A stretch of DNA of 64,000 bases from Homoserinimonas sedimenticola (GTDB taxonomy: Bacteria; Actinomycetota; Actinomycetes; Actinomycetales; Microbacteriaceae): assembly GCF_026094475.1 (NCBI RefSeq), contig NZ_JAPELL010000001.1, positions 2,194,326 to 2,258,325 of the forward strand, read 5' to 3'. The notes beneath the pieces are model-generated. The model was not told where the DNA came from, searched no databases, and saw nothing but the letters and a program-made list of their open reading frames with translations. The stretch's first letter is position 1. Every line of letters starts with the position of its first letter. Positions 1 through 6,958 of the stretch are shown here, piece after piece. Made by a program: the position numbers and the translations under genes.

Positions 1-25
1 ACTTGAGCGGACAAATATTCATCTA

Positions 26-66
26 GAGACCGGGTCTCGGCCGCCCTAGGAGACGAATATGCGTCT
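26..66. repeat. two small inverted repeats in the left-edge intergenic DNA
   Basis: A perfect 6+1+6 inverted repeat (GAGACC G GGTCTC, 26-38) is followed by AGACG-N6-CGTCT (51-66). They lie just 3' of the minus-strand hydroquinone reductase gene and could form its terminator or belong to a gene beyond the left edge. No T-run follows on either strand, so the role is uncertain. Confidence 0.3.
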
Positions 67-100
67 ACTCAACGCTCCGCGCGGGTCGTCGCGGCACTGC

Positions 101-1114
101 TCAGAACCCGGGCACGCGCTCGTTCGCGGGCGGCGGCCCCGGAGGAGTGCCGTCCCCGAAGGGGCGGCCCCCGAGCTGCTCCCGGTCGTGCGGGGTGCGC
201 CACCACGTGGCATCCGGCCCCTTAGGTGTGATCTGGGTCGGGTTGATGTCGACGTGCGTCACGTAGTAGTGCGCCTTGATCTGCTCGAAGTCGATCGTGT
301 CGCCGAAGCCGGGCGTCTGGAAGAGATCGCGCGCGTAGGCGCCCAGCACCGGCATCTCGGCGAGCTTGTTGCGGTTGCACTTGAAGTGCCCGTGGTAGAC
401 AGCGTCGAAGCGGGCGAGGGTCGTGAAGAGGCGGATGTCCGCCTCCGTGATCGTGTCGCCCACGAGGTAGCGCTGCCGCGACAGGCGCTCCTCGAGCCAG
501 TCTAGGCGGGCGAAGAGGGTGTCGTAGGCGCGCTCGTAGGACTTCTGGCTGCCCGCGAAACCGCACTTGTAGACGCCGTTGTTGACGTCGTGGAACACCA
601 GCTCAGCGACCTCGTCGATTTCGTCGCGCAACTCCGACGGGTACAGGTCGGGCGCGCCCTCGCGGTGGAACTCGCCCCACTCGAGCGAGAAGTCGAGCGT
701 GATCTGCGGGTAGTTGTTGGTGACGACCATGCCGCTCGGCACATCCACGATCGCGGGCACCGTGATGCCGCGCGGGTAGTCGGCGAAGCGGCGGAAGTAC
801 GCCTCCTGCAGCCGCTCGATGCCCAGCACGGGGTCGCGCCCATCGGGGTCGAGGTCGAAGGTCCAGGAGCGCTTGTCGTGCGTCGGCCCTGGCAGGCCGA
901 GGGAGATCACATCCTCGAGGCCGAGCAGGCGGCGCACAATCGTCGTGCGGTTCGCCCACGGGCAGGCGCGGGCGGCGACCAGGCGGTAGCGTCCCGCCTC
1001 GACGGGCCAGCCGTCGCGACCGTCGCGCGTGATCCTGTCCTCGATGTAGTTGGTGTCGCGGTCGAACTCCTGGCCGGGCGTCACATAACTAGGGGTGTGG
1101 TCGCTGTCGCTCAT
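101..1114 (-). CDS. glutathionyl-hydroquinone reductase-like glutathione S-transferase (YqjG/ECM4 type)
   Basis: The 337-residue protein has the layout of Xi-class GSTs. An N-terminal thioredoxin-like domain carries the catalytic CPWANR motif (about residues 54-59), and a helical C-terminal domain contains the family's YKCGFA and YLVGD...TEADIRLF patterns. These enzymes reduce glutathionyl- or chloro-hydroquinones; most actinobacteria make mycothiol instead of glutathione, so the in vivo thiol is unknown. The reading frame stays open further upstream, but the ATG at 1114 is preferred: family similarity begins near it and a TACCGT -10 box lies exactly 6 nt upstream (1121-1126), implying a leaderless mRNA. 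It is divergent from the nitroreductase gene. The C-terminus is Pro/Gly-rich. Confidence 0.85.
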   Translation of the reverse strand: MSDSDHTPSYVTPGQEFDRDTNYIEDRITRDGRDGWPVEAGRYRLVAARACPWANRTTIVRRLLGLEDVISLGLPGPTHDKRSWTFDLDPDGRDPVLGIERLQEAYFRRFADYPRGITVPAIVDVPSGMVVTNNYPQITLDFSLEWGEFHREGAPDLYPSELRDEIDEVAELVFHDVNNGVYKCGFAGSQKSYERAYDTLFARLDWLEERLSRQRYLVGDTITEADIRLFTTLARFDAVYHGHFKCNRNKLAEMPVLGAYARDLFQTPGFGDTIDFEQIKAHYYVTHVDINPTQITPKGPDATWWRTPHDREQLGGRPFGDGTPPGPPPANERVPGF

Positions 1115-1156
1115 GCCTCGACGGTACCTCGCACCCGTGCATCCGCCCTGTGACGT

Positions 1157-1167
1157 CCCGTGACGGG
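1157..1167. promoter_or_regulatory. small palindrome in divergent promoter region
   Basis: CCCGT-G-ACGGG (5+1+5) lies between the divergent hydroquinone reductase-like and nitroreductase genes. With the -10 boxes at 1121-1126 (minus, TACCGT) and 1186-1191 (plus, TAGGCT) it could be an operator for a redox regulator. This rests on position only. Confidence 0.25.
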
Positions 1168-1199
1168 GCTCACAGCGCCCGCTTCTAGGCTGGGCCGTG

Positions 1200-1787
1200 A
1201 TGAGCTCCATACTTGCCGGCCGTCGCGCCGAGACATCCGTTCCCATCGACGACGTGCACGCCACCCGCTGGAGCCCGCGCGCCTTCGACCCGGAGGCGAC
1301 GATCGACGAGGCGACTCTTGCGACCGTGCTCGAGGCGGCCCGCTGGGCCCCGTCCGCGCGCAACGCGCAGCCGTGGCGCTTCGTCGTGGGTCGTCGCGGC
1401 ACGGCCACGCACGCCGCTCTCGCCGAAAACCTCATGGGCTTCAACCGCGAGTGGGCGCCCGCCGCGAGCGCGCTCATCCTGAACATCGCAGTGACGAAGG
1501 ATGCCGCGGGCGACCGCCTGCGCTGGGCGGAATACGACCTCGGCCAGGCGGTGGCCCACCTCACGCTGCAGGCTCAGCGGCAGGGGCTGCACAGTCACCA
1601 GATGGGCGGCATCGAGGTCGAGGGCCTGCGGCAGGCGTTCGACCTCGGGGAACATCTGGTTCCCGTGTCGATCACGGCGCTCGGTGTGCTCGGGGACCCG
1701 CAACGCCTGCCAGAGAGGCTGCGCCTGCGCGAGCTCGCGCCCCGTGAGCGCCTGCCGCTCAACGAGTTGGTGCTCGCGCGCGACTGA
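1200..1787 (+). CDS. nitroreductase family protein
   Basis: A 195-residue FMN-dependent nitroreductase-like protein. The N-terminal part contains the family signature RWSPRAFDP followed by AARWAPSARNAQPWRFVV (about residues 23-64), the FMN-phosphate-binding region. The middle (EYDLGQAVAHLTLQAQ) is the helix that packs at the dimer interface. Such enzymes reduce nitro groups, quinones or flavins using NAD(P)H; the substrate cannot be told from sequence. A GTG at 1197 is directly followed by ATG at 1200. A TAGGCT -10 box at 1186-1191 puts the likely transcription start at or very near these codons, so translation is probably leaderless. Confidence 0.85.
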   Translation: MSSILAGRRAETSVPIDDVHATRWSPRAFDPEATIDEATLATVLEAARWAPSARNAQPWRFVVGRRGTATHAALAENLMGFNREWAPAASALILNIAVTKDAAGDRLRWAEYDLGQAVAHLTLQAQRQGLHSHQMGGIEVEGLRQAFDLGEHLVPVSITALGVLGDPQRLPERLRLRELAPRERLPLNELVLARD

Positions 1788-1796
1788 GGTGCGCGA

Positions 1797-1864
1797 CTGA
1801 GGGCCAGCTAGCACTGAGGGCCGGCTAGCACTGAGGGCCGGCTAGCACTGAGGGCCGGCTAGCT
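1797..1864. repeat. four tandem 17-bp repeats spanning the mycoredoxin stop codon
   Basis: Four head-to-tail copies of a 17-bp unit (CTGAGGGCCGGCTAGCA; copies at 1797, 1814, 1831 and 1848) fill the gap between the convergent nitroreductase and mycoredoxin genes. The first copy has one substitution and the last ends in T instead of A. The fourth copy contains the stop and final Ser codons of the mycoredoxin gene, so the array probably grew by slippage from that coding end. Each unit contains the palindrome GCTAGC. Confidence 0.9.
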
Positions 1865-2122
1865 CAGGCGCGACTTGACGTCGGCGAGCGAGGGGTTGGT
1901 TGCGGTCGAGCCGTCGGGGAAGATGACGGTCGGCACGGTCTGGTTGCCGCCGTTGACGGATGCCACGAGCTCCGCGGTTCCCGGAACCTGCTCGATGTTC
2001 ACCTCACGGTAGGGGATGCCCTCGCGGTCGAGCTGCCCCTTCAGGTTGCGGCAGTAACCGCACCAGGAGGTGCTGAACATGGTGATGCCGTCGGCGGGGA
2101 TGTAGTCGGTCTTAGTGCTCAT
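1859..2122 (-). CDS. mrx1: mycoredoxin (glutaredoxin-like, CGYC active site)
   Basis: An 87-residue single-domain glutaredoxin fold protein. The active site is STSWCGYCRNLK (residues 18-29), and the cis-Pro loop SVNGGNQTVPTVIFPDGS followed by TNPSLADV matches Mycobacterium tuberculosis mycoredoxin-1, which uses the same CGYC motif and the GGN-TVPTV signature. Mycoredoxin reduces mixed disulfides between proteins and mycothiol. Its presence argues for a mycothiol-producing actinobacterium. The ATG at 2122 has a TAGCGT box exactly 6 nt upstream (2129-2134), so the mRNA is probably leaderless. Confidence 0.93.
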   Translation of the reverse strand: MSTKTDYIPADGITMFSTSWCGYCRNLKGQLDREGIPYREVNIEQVPGTAELVASVNGGNQTVPTVIFPDGSTATNPSLADVKSRLS

Positions 2123-2190
2123 GACTTAACGCTAACGTCGGCGCCTGGCAAACCCTTCCCCCGGCGGCGCTGACGCTCTACTCTCGCTTC

Positions 2191-2538
2191 ATGGCGCTCA
2201 GGTGGGAAGAACTGGTCATCGACTGTCGCGACTTTCAGACACTCGGCACGTGGTGGGCGAGTGCCCTCGGCTGGGAGGTCATCGACCAGGACGAGGAGGT
2301 GCTTGAGGTCCGCAACCCCGAGGGTGGTCCCACGCTTCTCTTCCTGAACACGCCCGACGACAAGGTGGTCAAGAACCGCCTGCACCTGGACTTCGTGCCC
2401 GACGACCAGGGGGCGGAAGTCGCCCGCCTTGAGGGCCTCGGAGCACGGCGCATCGACATCGGACAGGGCGAGCAGACCTGGGTCGTCATGGCCGACCCGG
2501 AGGGCAACGAGTTCTGCGTGCTGAGCGCGCGCTCGTAG
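2191..2538 (+). CDS. VOC family (glyoxalase/bleomycin-resistance fold) protein
   Basis: A 115-residue protein with two beta-alpha-beta-beta-beta halves typical of VOC proteins: DCRDFQTLGTWWASALGW at the start and WVVMADPEGNEFCVL at the end. The RLHLDFVPDDQ segment (about residues 63-73) and the C-terminal PEGNEFC give the His and Glu expected of metal ligands. The length and HLDF-DPEGNEFC pattern match the Glyoxalase-6-like group of unknown substrate. It starts at ATG 2191, 6 nt after a TACTCT box, probably leaderless. Confidence 0.8.
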   Translation: MALRWEELVIDCRDFQTLGTWWASALGWEVIDQDEEVLEVRNPEGGPTLLFLNTPDDKVVKNRLHLDFVPDDQGAEVARLEGLGARRIDIGQGEQTWVVMADPEGNEFCVLSARS

Positions 2539-2573
2539 GCAGTAGCATCCGACCCGGCTGGCGCACACGGAAA

Positions 2574-2613
2574 ACGCCTCGCCCACCCGGAAACGGCCGG
2601 GTGCGCGAGGCGT
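2574..2613. terminator. strong bidirectional hairpin terminator
   Basis: A 17-bp stem with one mismatch (left arm 2574-2590, right arm 2597-2613) and a 6-nt AAACGG loop sits between the VOC gene (plus) and the Roadblock operon (minus), which converge here. The symmetrical A-rich and T-containing flanks suit termination in both directions. Confidence 0.8.
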
Positions 2614-2631
2614 CCTCTAGGGGCGTGGGCG

Positions 2632-2991
2632 TTAGAACTGGATCTTGCCCTCGGTCTCCTTGGCCTTCAGGCGCGCGAGGGCGAGGTTCGACTTGGCGCG
2701 GTTGAGCACGAGGTAGAGGAAGACCGCGGGGTTCGAGGCCAGCGGGCGGATGATGTGGTACTGGGTCGACAGGGTGACGAGGATGTCGTCGATGCTGTCG
2801 TCGAGGCCGAGCGACTTCATGGTGCGAAGCTTGGCGCGCACGACCTCGGTGTTTCCGGCCGAGGCGATCTCGAGGTCGAGGCCGCTGCCGGCGGCACCCA
2901 GGAGGAGGCCGGACTCGCTGTCGACGAGGGCCGCCGCCATACCGCCGTCGACGGTGATGAGCTCGTTGAGTGATTCGGTGATGTTTGACAC
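2632..2991 (-). CDS. Roadblock/LC7-like protein, last gene of GTPase operon
   Basis: The 119-residue protein has a Roadblock/LC7-like core: an N-terminal helix, then GGMAAALVDSESGLLLG (about residues 16-32) as the first strand pair, an amphipathic helix, and ILVTLSTQYHIIRPL as the central strands. Roadblock proteins dimerise and act as GTPase-activating or scaffold partners of MglA-type GTPases. It is fourth in a minus-strand operon, 36 nt after the second Roadblock gene. By analogy with actinobacterial conservons it probably regulates the GTPase encoded two genes upstream. A tetraheptad-like Lys/Glu-rich tail (LARLKAKETEGK) ends the protein. Confidence 0.7.
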   Translation of the reverse strand: MSNITESLNELITVDGGMAAALVDSESGLLLGAAGSGLDLEIASAGNTEVVRAKLRTMKSLGLDDSIDDILVTLSTQYHIIRPLASNPAVFLYLVLNRAKSNLALARLKAKETEGKIQF

Positions 2992-3027
2992 GGGTTCTGC
3001 TTTCTATTGAGTGGGTAACACAGTGGG

Positions 3028-3435
3028 TCAGATGGCGGCGGAGAAGTCTTCCGCCACCTTGCGCGACACGGAGATCGCCTTGCCGACGGACTCGTCGGAG
3101 TCGAACACGGCCGCGAGCACCATCTGGCGGCCGGGCACCCGGCGCAGCAGCACGTGCCCCTCGGTCGCCTCGATGATGACGTAGCCGGGGGCGCCGAGTC
3201 GGAGCTCCCGCACGATCGCCTCACTGAGCGCCTGAAGCGAGCTCGCCATGCTGGCCAATCGCTGATCGGCGCTATCCCGTCGAGGATGCCGCGCTACCTC
3301 GAAGCCGTCGTCGGTGAGCACGACGGCGATCCCCAGCGAGGGCGAGAGCTCGCCGAGCACGGCGAGGGCTCTGTGGGCGATGTCGACCGTGTGAGGGTCG
3401 CGATGCGGAGGCATCAGTTCGGCGGTGTCGGTCAC
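3028..3435 (-). CDS. Roadblock/LC7-like protein, third gene of GTPase operon
   Basis: A 135-residue protein with a second, diverged Roadblock-like fold: helix (DIAHRALAVLGELSPSLG), strand pair (IAVVLTDDGFEVARHPR), helix (QRLASMASSLQALSEAIVRELRLG), strands (YVIIEATEGHVLLRRVPGRQMVLAAVFD). It overlaps the upstream GTPase gene by 4 nt, indicating translational coupling. It probably forms a homo- or heterodimer with the downstream Roadblock protein and contacts the GTPase. The family call is from secondary-structure pattern and context, not from strong sequence motifs. Confidence 0.65.
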   Translation of the reverse strand: MTDTAELMPPHRDPHTVDIAHRALAVLGELSPSLGIAVVLTDDGFEVARHPRRDSADQRLASMASSLQALSEAIVRELRLGAPGYVIIEATEGHVLLRRVPGRQMVLAAVFDSDESVGKAISVSRKVAEDFSAAI

Positions 3436-3992
3436 TCTGTGGCTCCAGCGGTGAGGGCGGTTCGGGTCTCGATGTTGGCGATGAGGGTCATGAGCGTCAT
3501 GCGCATGTGCCCGGCGTCGCGCGGGTCGACGGTGAAGATCGGGATGAGCACGCCGGGGAGTTGCCCGGCTAGGGCCGCATGCACCTCGTTGACCGGCTGC
3601 GGCCCGGTGAGGTCGCTACGGGAGATGCCGACCACTACGCCGCCGCGGCGCGCCAGATGCTCGAACTCCCTGAGGTGCTCGACAACCAGGCTCCCCACGT
3701 CTGGCGCGTCAGCGTGCACGAGGAGGATGAGGCCCATGGCCCGCTCCTGCATGATCGTCCACATGAAGTCGAAGCGCCGCTGGCCGGGCACGCCGTAGAG
3801 CCGCACCTTGTCGTCGGGGCCGAGGCCGATCTCGCCATAGTCGAGCGCCACCGTCGTGGTCTCCTTGTCGGCGGTCTCGCGGTCGGTGTTGGCCGCCTCC
3901 GTCGAGACGACCTCGATCTCACTGAGGGTGCGGATGGCGGTCGTCTTGCCTGCCCCCATGGGGCCGGCGAAGAGGATGACGTGCTCGGCCAT
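3432..3992 (-). CDS. small Ras/MglA-like GTPase (conservon CvnD type)
   Basis: A 186-residue small GTPase. The P-loop is GPMGAGKTT (residues 8-16). A switch I region rich in Thr (DKETTTVALDYGEI) precedes the switch II-like YGVPGQRRFDFMW, where the usual DxxG Asp is replaced by Gly as in the actinobacterial ATP/GTP-binding family. The G4 position reads SRSD instead of N/TKxD, so nucleotide specificity may be unusual. The frame is open further upstream, but ATG 3992 starts exactly at the P-loop strand and lies one nucleotide after the stop of the DUF2510 gene. It is co-transcribed with a DUF2510 protein and two Roadblock proteins. Confidence 0.85.
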   Translation of the reverse strand: MAEHVILFAGPMGAGKTTAIRTLSEIEVVSTEAANTDRETADKETTTVALDYGEIGLGPDDKVRLYGVPGQRRFDFMWTIMQERAMGLILLVHADAPDVGSLVVEHLREFEHLARRGGVVVGISRSDLTGPQPVNEVHAALAGQLPGVLIPIFTVDPRDAGHMRMTLMTLIANIETRTALTAGATE

Positions 3993-3993
3993 G

Positions 3994-4875
3994 TCAGAGT
4001 CCCAACTTGTCGCGGAGTCGGCGGAATAGGCCACGGTCCCTATCGGCCACGGCAGATGCTTGTCTCTGCTGGCGTGAAGGCGCCCCAGGTGCCGGAGCGG
4101 AGCCGACCTCCGAGGGCAGCGTGTCGAGGCATCCGATGAGGCTGTAGGCGTTGATGAGGTGGCGCGTGCTCAGCAGGTCGCTGCCGGTCGCGTGAGCGAG
4201 CTCCTCGAGCGAGAAGACGCTGTTGGCGAGCATCGCCGTCTGGCGCATCTGCTCCATGGTGGGCTGGAGGGTGCTGAGGTTCGGCCACCGGCTCAGGCGG
4301 TAGCGTTGGCCTGGCTGTAACCACGGAGCGATCCTGTCGGGAAAGGCGCAGAGCCCAATGCGCCACAGTAGCTCGTCAAGGCTTTGCCCGGGGAGCAGGA
4401 ACACGGGCGGTGCGGCAACGTCGATCAGTTCGACTCCCACCCGCACACCGGCGGGCGCGGTGGGAAAGAGAGTGAGCGGCAGATCCCAGGTGAAGGCGCC
4501 GAAGCGGGTGTCGACGCGAACGGACGGATGCCCGGCGATCGCCAACTCGATGAGCATGGGTACCCGTGCGGCGAGCACGGAGTGCAGGGTGAGCGCGGCG
4601 CCGGCCCAGCCTACCTCGGGGGCGGCTGCCGCCGAGAGGTCGGGCGCCACGGACGAGTCGCGCGTGGCAAGGTGGCCGTCACCGTCGGCCTGGTGCTGCG
4701 GGGGCTCGGCATACTCGGGCGGTGCCGTTTCGGCCGCGGGGCGGGCGGGGCGGCTGGCGGAGACGTACTCGGTCCACTCGTGGTTGTTCCACCAGCGCAG
4801 CTGTGGGTGTCCGAGGGGGTCGGGGTACCAGCCAGCTTCCACGCGTTCCCCCGCGCGTGAAGTCTCGCTTTGCAT
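3994..4875 (-). CDS. DUF2510-domain protein, first gene of GTPase/Roadblock operon
   Basis: A 293-residue protein. The N-terminus has the DUF2510 signature AGWYPDPLGHPQLRWWN (about residues 13-29). A Pro/Ala-rich linker follows, then a structured region (about 95-255) that ends in a helix-rich block, SLEELAHATGSDLLSTRHLINAY, resembling a winged-helix element. Operon order (DUF2510, GTPase, two Roadblocks) suggests it is the input or effector partner of the GTPase switch. There is no transmembrane segment. The ATG at 4875 has a GGAGAGA ribosome-binding site; the longer upstream frame lacks one. Confidence 0.7.
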   Translation of the reverse strand: MQSETSRAGERVEAGWYPDPLGHPQLRWWNNHEWTEYVSASRPARPAAETAPPEYAEPPQHQADGDGHLATRDSSVAPDLSAAAAPEVGWAGAALTLHSVLAARVPMLIELAIAGHPSVRVDTRFGAFTWDLPLTLFPTAPAGVRVGVELIDVAAPPVFLLPGQSLDELLWRIGLCAFPDRIAPWLQPGQRYRLSRWPNLSTLQPTMEQMRQTAMLANSVFSLEELAHATGSDLLSTRHLINAYSLIGCLDTLPSEVGSAPAPGAPSRQQRQASAVADRDRGLFRRLRDKLGL

Positions 4876-4937
4876 GTCAGTCTCTCCGCGAAGCGAGGGG
4901 CGGATTAGTGCTCTCCATTTGTTGAAGGCTACAACTG

Positions 4938-4968
4938 ATGCATATGCATGGGATTCCCCAGTCCGGGG
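4938..4968. promoter_or_regulatory. palindromes upstream of the GTPase operon
   Basis: Two palindromes lie between the GTPase operon and the phosphatase gene: ATGCATATGCAT (4938-4949) and TCCCC-N5-GGGGGA (4955-4970 region). The second could terminate the phosphatase transcript or act as operator. Its CCCC...GGGGA layout recalls the module upstream of the diguanylate cyclase genes, but the GTCCTC/GAGGAC half-sites seen there are absent. Confidence 0.3.
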
Positions 4969-4978
4969 GATATACCGA

Positions 4979-5653
4979 CTATTCGGCGGCGACGTCGTCG
5001 AGCGTCGCGCCCGTCGGGTCGGGAGCGCTCGCATCCTCCAGTGCGGCGCCGCCCATCGGCAGCTCTGCCCACTGCACGAGCGTCCACCCTTTCGCGAACG
5101 ACCCCTCCATCACGACGACGCCCGTGTTCTCCAACACGTGCTCCGTGGCGAAGTTCGACCCGACATTGCGGGCGTGGCGGGCCACCCACACCCGGATGGC
5201 GGAACCGTGGCTGACGATGGCGGCGGATGCGGCATCCGTCGCCAGCACCGACTCGACGTCGGCGTCGAAACGGCCGAAGAAGTCGTGCCCCGTCGGCCCG
5301 CCCGGCATGCGCGCGTCGAGCTCGCCCACGCCCCACGCGAAGGTCGTCTTGAGGAAGGTGACGATCGAATCCCGGTCGCCGCGCCCCTCCAGATCGCCCG
5401 CCTCCACCTCGTGCACCCCGTCGAGCACGGGCACAGCGAGGCCGCGCGCCTCCGCGAGCGGGGCGGCCGTCAGCTGCGTGCGCACCAGGCGCGAGGCATA
5501 GAGGGCGTCGAGGGATGCTTCGCCGAGCGCCTGCGGGATGCGCGCCGCCTGCGCGTGCCCCAGCTCCGTCAGGCCGGGGCCGGGGTGAGCCGTGTCGAGG
5601 ATGCCCAGCACATTGGACGGGGTCTGGCCGTGCCGTATGAGGTGCAGTCGCAT
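4979..5653 (-). CDS. histidine phosphatase superfamily protein (phosphoglycerate mutase-like)
   Basis: A 224-residue protein that begins with the RHG motif LIRHGQT (residues 5-11), whose His is phosphorylated during catalysis. It continues with LTELGHAQAARI and YASRLVRTQLTAAPLAEARG, then the second catalytic His in IVSHGSAIRVW (about residue 148). The EVEAGDLEGR segment corresponds to the proton-donor Glu region. This is the broad phosphatase group related to CobC and PhoE; substrate unknown. The C-terminus (EDASAPDPTGATLDD) looks unstructured. A TAGGCT -10-like box lies 9 nt upstream of ATG 5653. Confidence 0.85.
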   Translation of the reverse strand: MRLHLIRHGQTPSNVLGILDTAHPGPGLTELGHAQAARIPQALGEASLDALYASRLVRTQLTAAPLAEARGLAVPVLDGVHEVEAGDLEGRGDRDSIVTFLKTTFAWGVGELDARMPGGPTGHDFFGRFDADVESVLATDAASAAIVSHGSAIRVWVARHARNVGSNFATEHVLENTGVVVMEGSFAKGWTLVQWAELPMGGAALEDASAPDPTGATLDDVAAE

Positions 5654-5678
5654 GGTGCCGCCAGCCTAGCGATGGCGC

Positions 5679-6029
5679 CTACGCTGCGCCGCGAGCCTTG
5701 AGGGTGCCGTCGGCCTCGAGCATCCGCCACACCGTGCGGGTCAGCCCGGGGTGTTCGAGGGCGATCTGCCGCATGACGCGGTACTCGCGCACGGCCGACG
5801 GGGAGCGGCCCTCGTCGGCGTTGATCGCGTCGGCGCGCAGCAGGTAGACGACCATCTCGTCGGTGCTCGGCAGCTCCTCCATGAACACCCACGGGTCCTC
5901 GCCCGCGAGCAGGCGCTCCTCGACGACCGTGTCGATCTCCTGCTGGGCCTCCGCGCGCAGGACCTCGAGGCTCGTGCGTCCCCGAGGCATGCGCTCGGGG
6001 TGCGCGTGCTCCGGATGCGTGCTGCTCAT
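5679..6029 (-). CDS. hypothetical protein, 116 residues
   Basis: I do not recognise this family. The protein is charged and mostly helical by composition: a His/Pro-rich first 15 residues, then RTSLEVLRAEAQQEIDTVVEERLL, DPWVFMEELPSTDEMVVYLLRADAINADEG and VREYRVMRQIALEHPGLTRTVWRM. No signal peptide or membrane segment. It is clearly coding: it starts at ATG 6029 with a TACGCT box exactly 6 nt upstream (6036-6041), giving a leaderless start, and lies just 25 nt before the phosphatase gene on the same strand. Confidence 0.65.
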   Translation of the reverse strand: MSSTHPEHAHPERMPRGRTSLEVLRAEAQQEIDTVVEERLLAGEDPWVFMEELPSTDEMVVYLLRADAINADEGRSPSAVREYRVMRQIALEHPGLTRTVWRMLEADGTLKARGAA

Positions 6030-6057
6030 CGCTTAAGCGTACGCGCGGGCGGTGCGG

Positions 6058-6342
6058 CTAGCCTGCGAGCAGCCCGGCGCGGTCCGGATGCTCGTCGAAC
6101 CACTGCGCGACGAACCAGCACATCGGCACGATGCGCTTGCCGCCCTGCCTCTCCACCTCGTCGACCGCGTACTCCGTGACTCGCGCGGCGTATCCCTGCC
6201 CTCGGCGGGCCGGGTTGGTGTAGGTGCGGGTGAACGACACGCGTTCGCCGTTCTCGGCGTAGTCGAGCACGCTCACGAGTTCGCCGTCGATGCGAAGCGT
6301 GTAGCGGTGAGCATCCGCTTCGTGCGTGAATTTCTCGGACAT
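6058..6342 (-). CDS. small GNAT-type acetyltransferase (YjdJ/GCN5-CG family)
   Basis: The 94-residue protein matches the short GNAT-like family of E. coli YjdJ: two strands (YTLRIDGELVSVLDY), the acetyl-CoA-binding loop TNPARRGQGYAARVTEYAVDEVE (about residues 42-64, with RRGQGYA as the pyrophosphate loop), and the C-terminal PMCWFVAQWFDEHPD hallmark. The acceptor is unknown. It follows the glutathione peroxidase gene by 9 nt on the same strand and has a GAGGAGCC ribosome-binding site, so the two are probably one operon. Confidence 0.82.
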   Translation of the reverse strand: MSEKFTHEADAHRYTLRIDGELVSVLDYAENGERVSFTRTYTNPARRGQGYAARVTEYAVDEVERQGGKRIVPMCWFVAQWFDEHPDRAGLLAG

Positions 6343-6351
6343 GGCTCCTCC

Positions 6352-6837
6352 TCAAGCGGGCAGGTTGGCTTCGATCAGCTCGATGATGGCCGGGTCGTCG
6401 GGTTTGGTCGTGGGCCGAAAGCGGTGCACCTCGCCGCTCGGCAGCACGAGGAATTTCTCGAAGTTCCAGATGATCGGCCCCGCGAGCCCGGAGGAGTCCT
6501 TGGCCTTGTGCAGTTCGGCGTAGAGCGGATGCTTCTTGCCCCCGTTGACCTTGGTCTTCTCCATCATGGGGAAGGTGACGCCCCACGTCGTCGAGCAGTA
6601 TTCGGCGATGTCGTCGCCCGACTTGAGCTCCTGCGCGAACTGGTTGCTCGGGAAGCCCAGCACGGTGAAGCCCCGCTCGCCGTAGGTGCGCTGCAACTCC
6701 TCGAGCTGCTCGTACTGGGGCGCGAGCCCGCAGCGGGATGCGACGTTGACGACGAGCACGACCTTGTCGGCGTAGGCGGCAAAGGTCTCGGCGCTGCCGT
6801 CGAGGCGCGTGAGGGGGATGTCGCTCAGGGTCGCCAT
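6352..6837 (-). CDS. glutathione peroxidase family protein (thiol peroxidase)
   Basis: A 161-residue protein with the three family signatures: VNVASRCGLAPQY with peroxidatic Cys 36 (Cys rather than selenocysteine), LGFPSNQF, and WNFEKFLV. In bacteria such enzymes reduce hydroperoxides, usually with thioredoxin as donor. A second Cys (EYCSTTWG) is in the region where thioredoxin-dependent members carry a resolving Cys. ATG 6837 lies 6 nt after a TATGCT box, leaderless. The downstream GNAT gene probably shares the transcript. Confidence 0.93.
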   Translation of the reverse strand: MATLSDIPLTRLDGSAETFAAYADKVVLVVNVASRCGLAPQYEQLEELQRTYGERGFTVLGFPSNQFAQELKSGDDIAEYCSTTWGVTFPMMEKTKVNGGKKHPLYAELHKAKDSSGLAGPIIWNFEKFLVLPSGEVHRFRPTTKPDDPAIIELIEANLPA

Positions 6838-6958
6838 GTGCCGAGCATAGGCCCCGCGAGCCGGCGACGTCAGTGCATGCTTTGTGTGCGCATCCGTCTG
6901 AATGCGAGCCGAAATGAGTATTGGACTTTACCGAGTCGCCTTGGAAGGCTGGAGACTG

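Noticed and set aside
59-505. Open reading frame at the left edge with AGGAGA upstream of ATG 59
   Set aside because: It lies antisense to the hydroquinone reductase-like gene, has no recognisable domain, and its composition is that of a GC-rich shadow frame. The AGGAGA is probably chance.
4950-4970. Fifth copy of the diguanylate cyclase promoter module upstream of the GTPase operon
   Set aside because: Only the CCCC...GGGGA part is present; GTCTGTC and the GTCCTC/GAGGAC repeat are absent, so it is more likely a terminator hairpin of the phosphatase gene.
6902-6958. Extended N-terminus of the acyl-CoA dehydrogenase from ATG 6902
   Set aside because: The extra 19 residues are not family-like, and ATG 6959 has a GGAG ribosome-binding site and matches the usual start.
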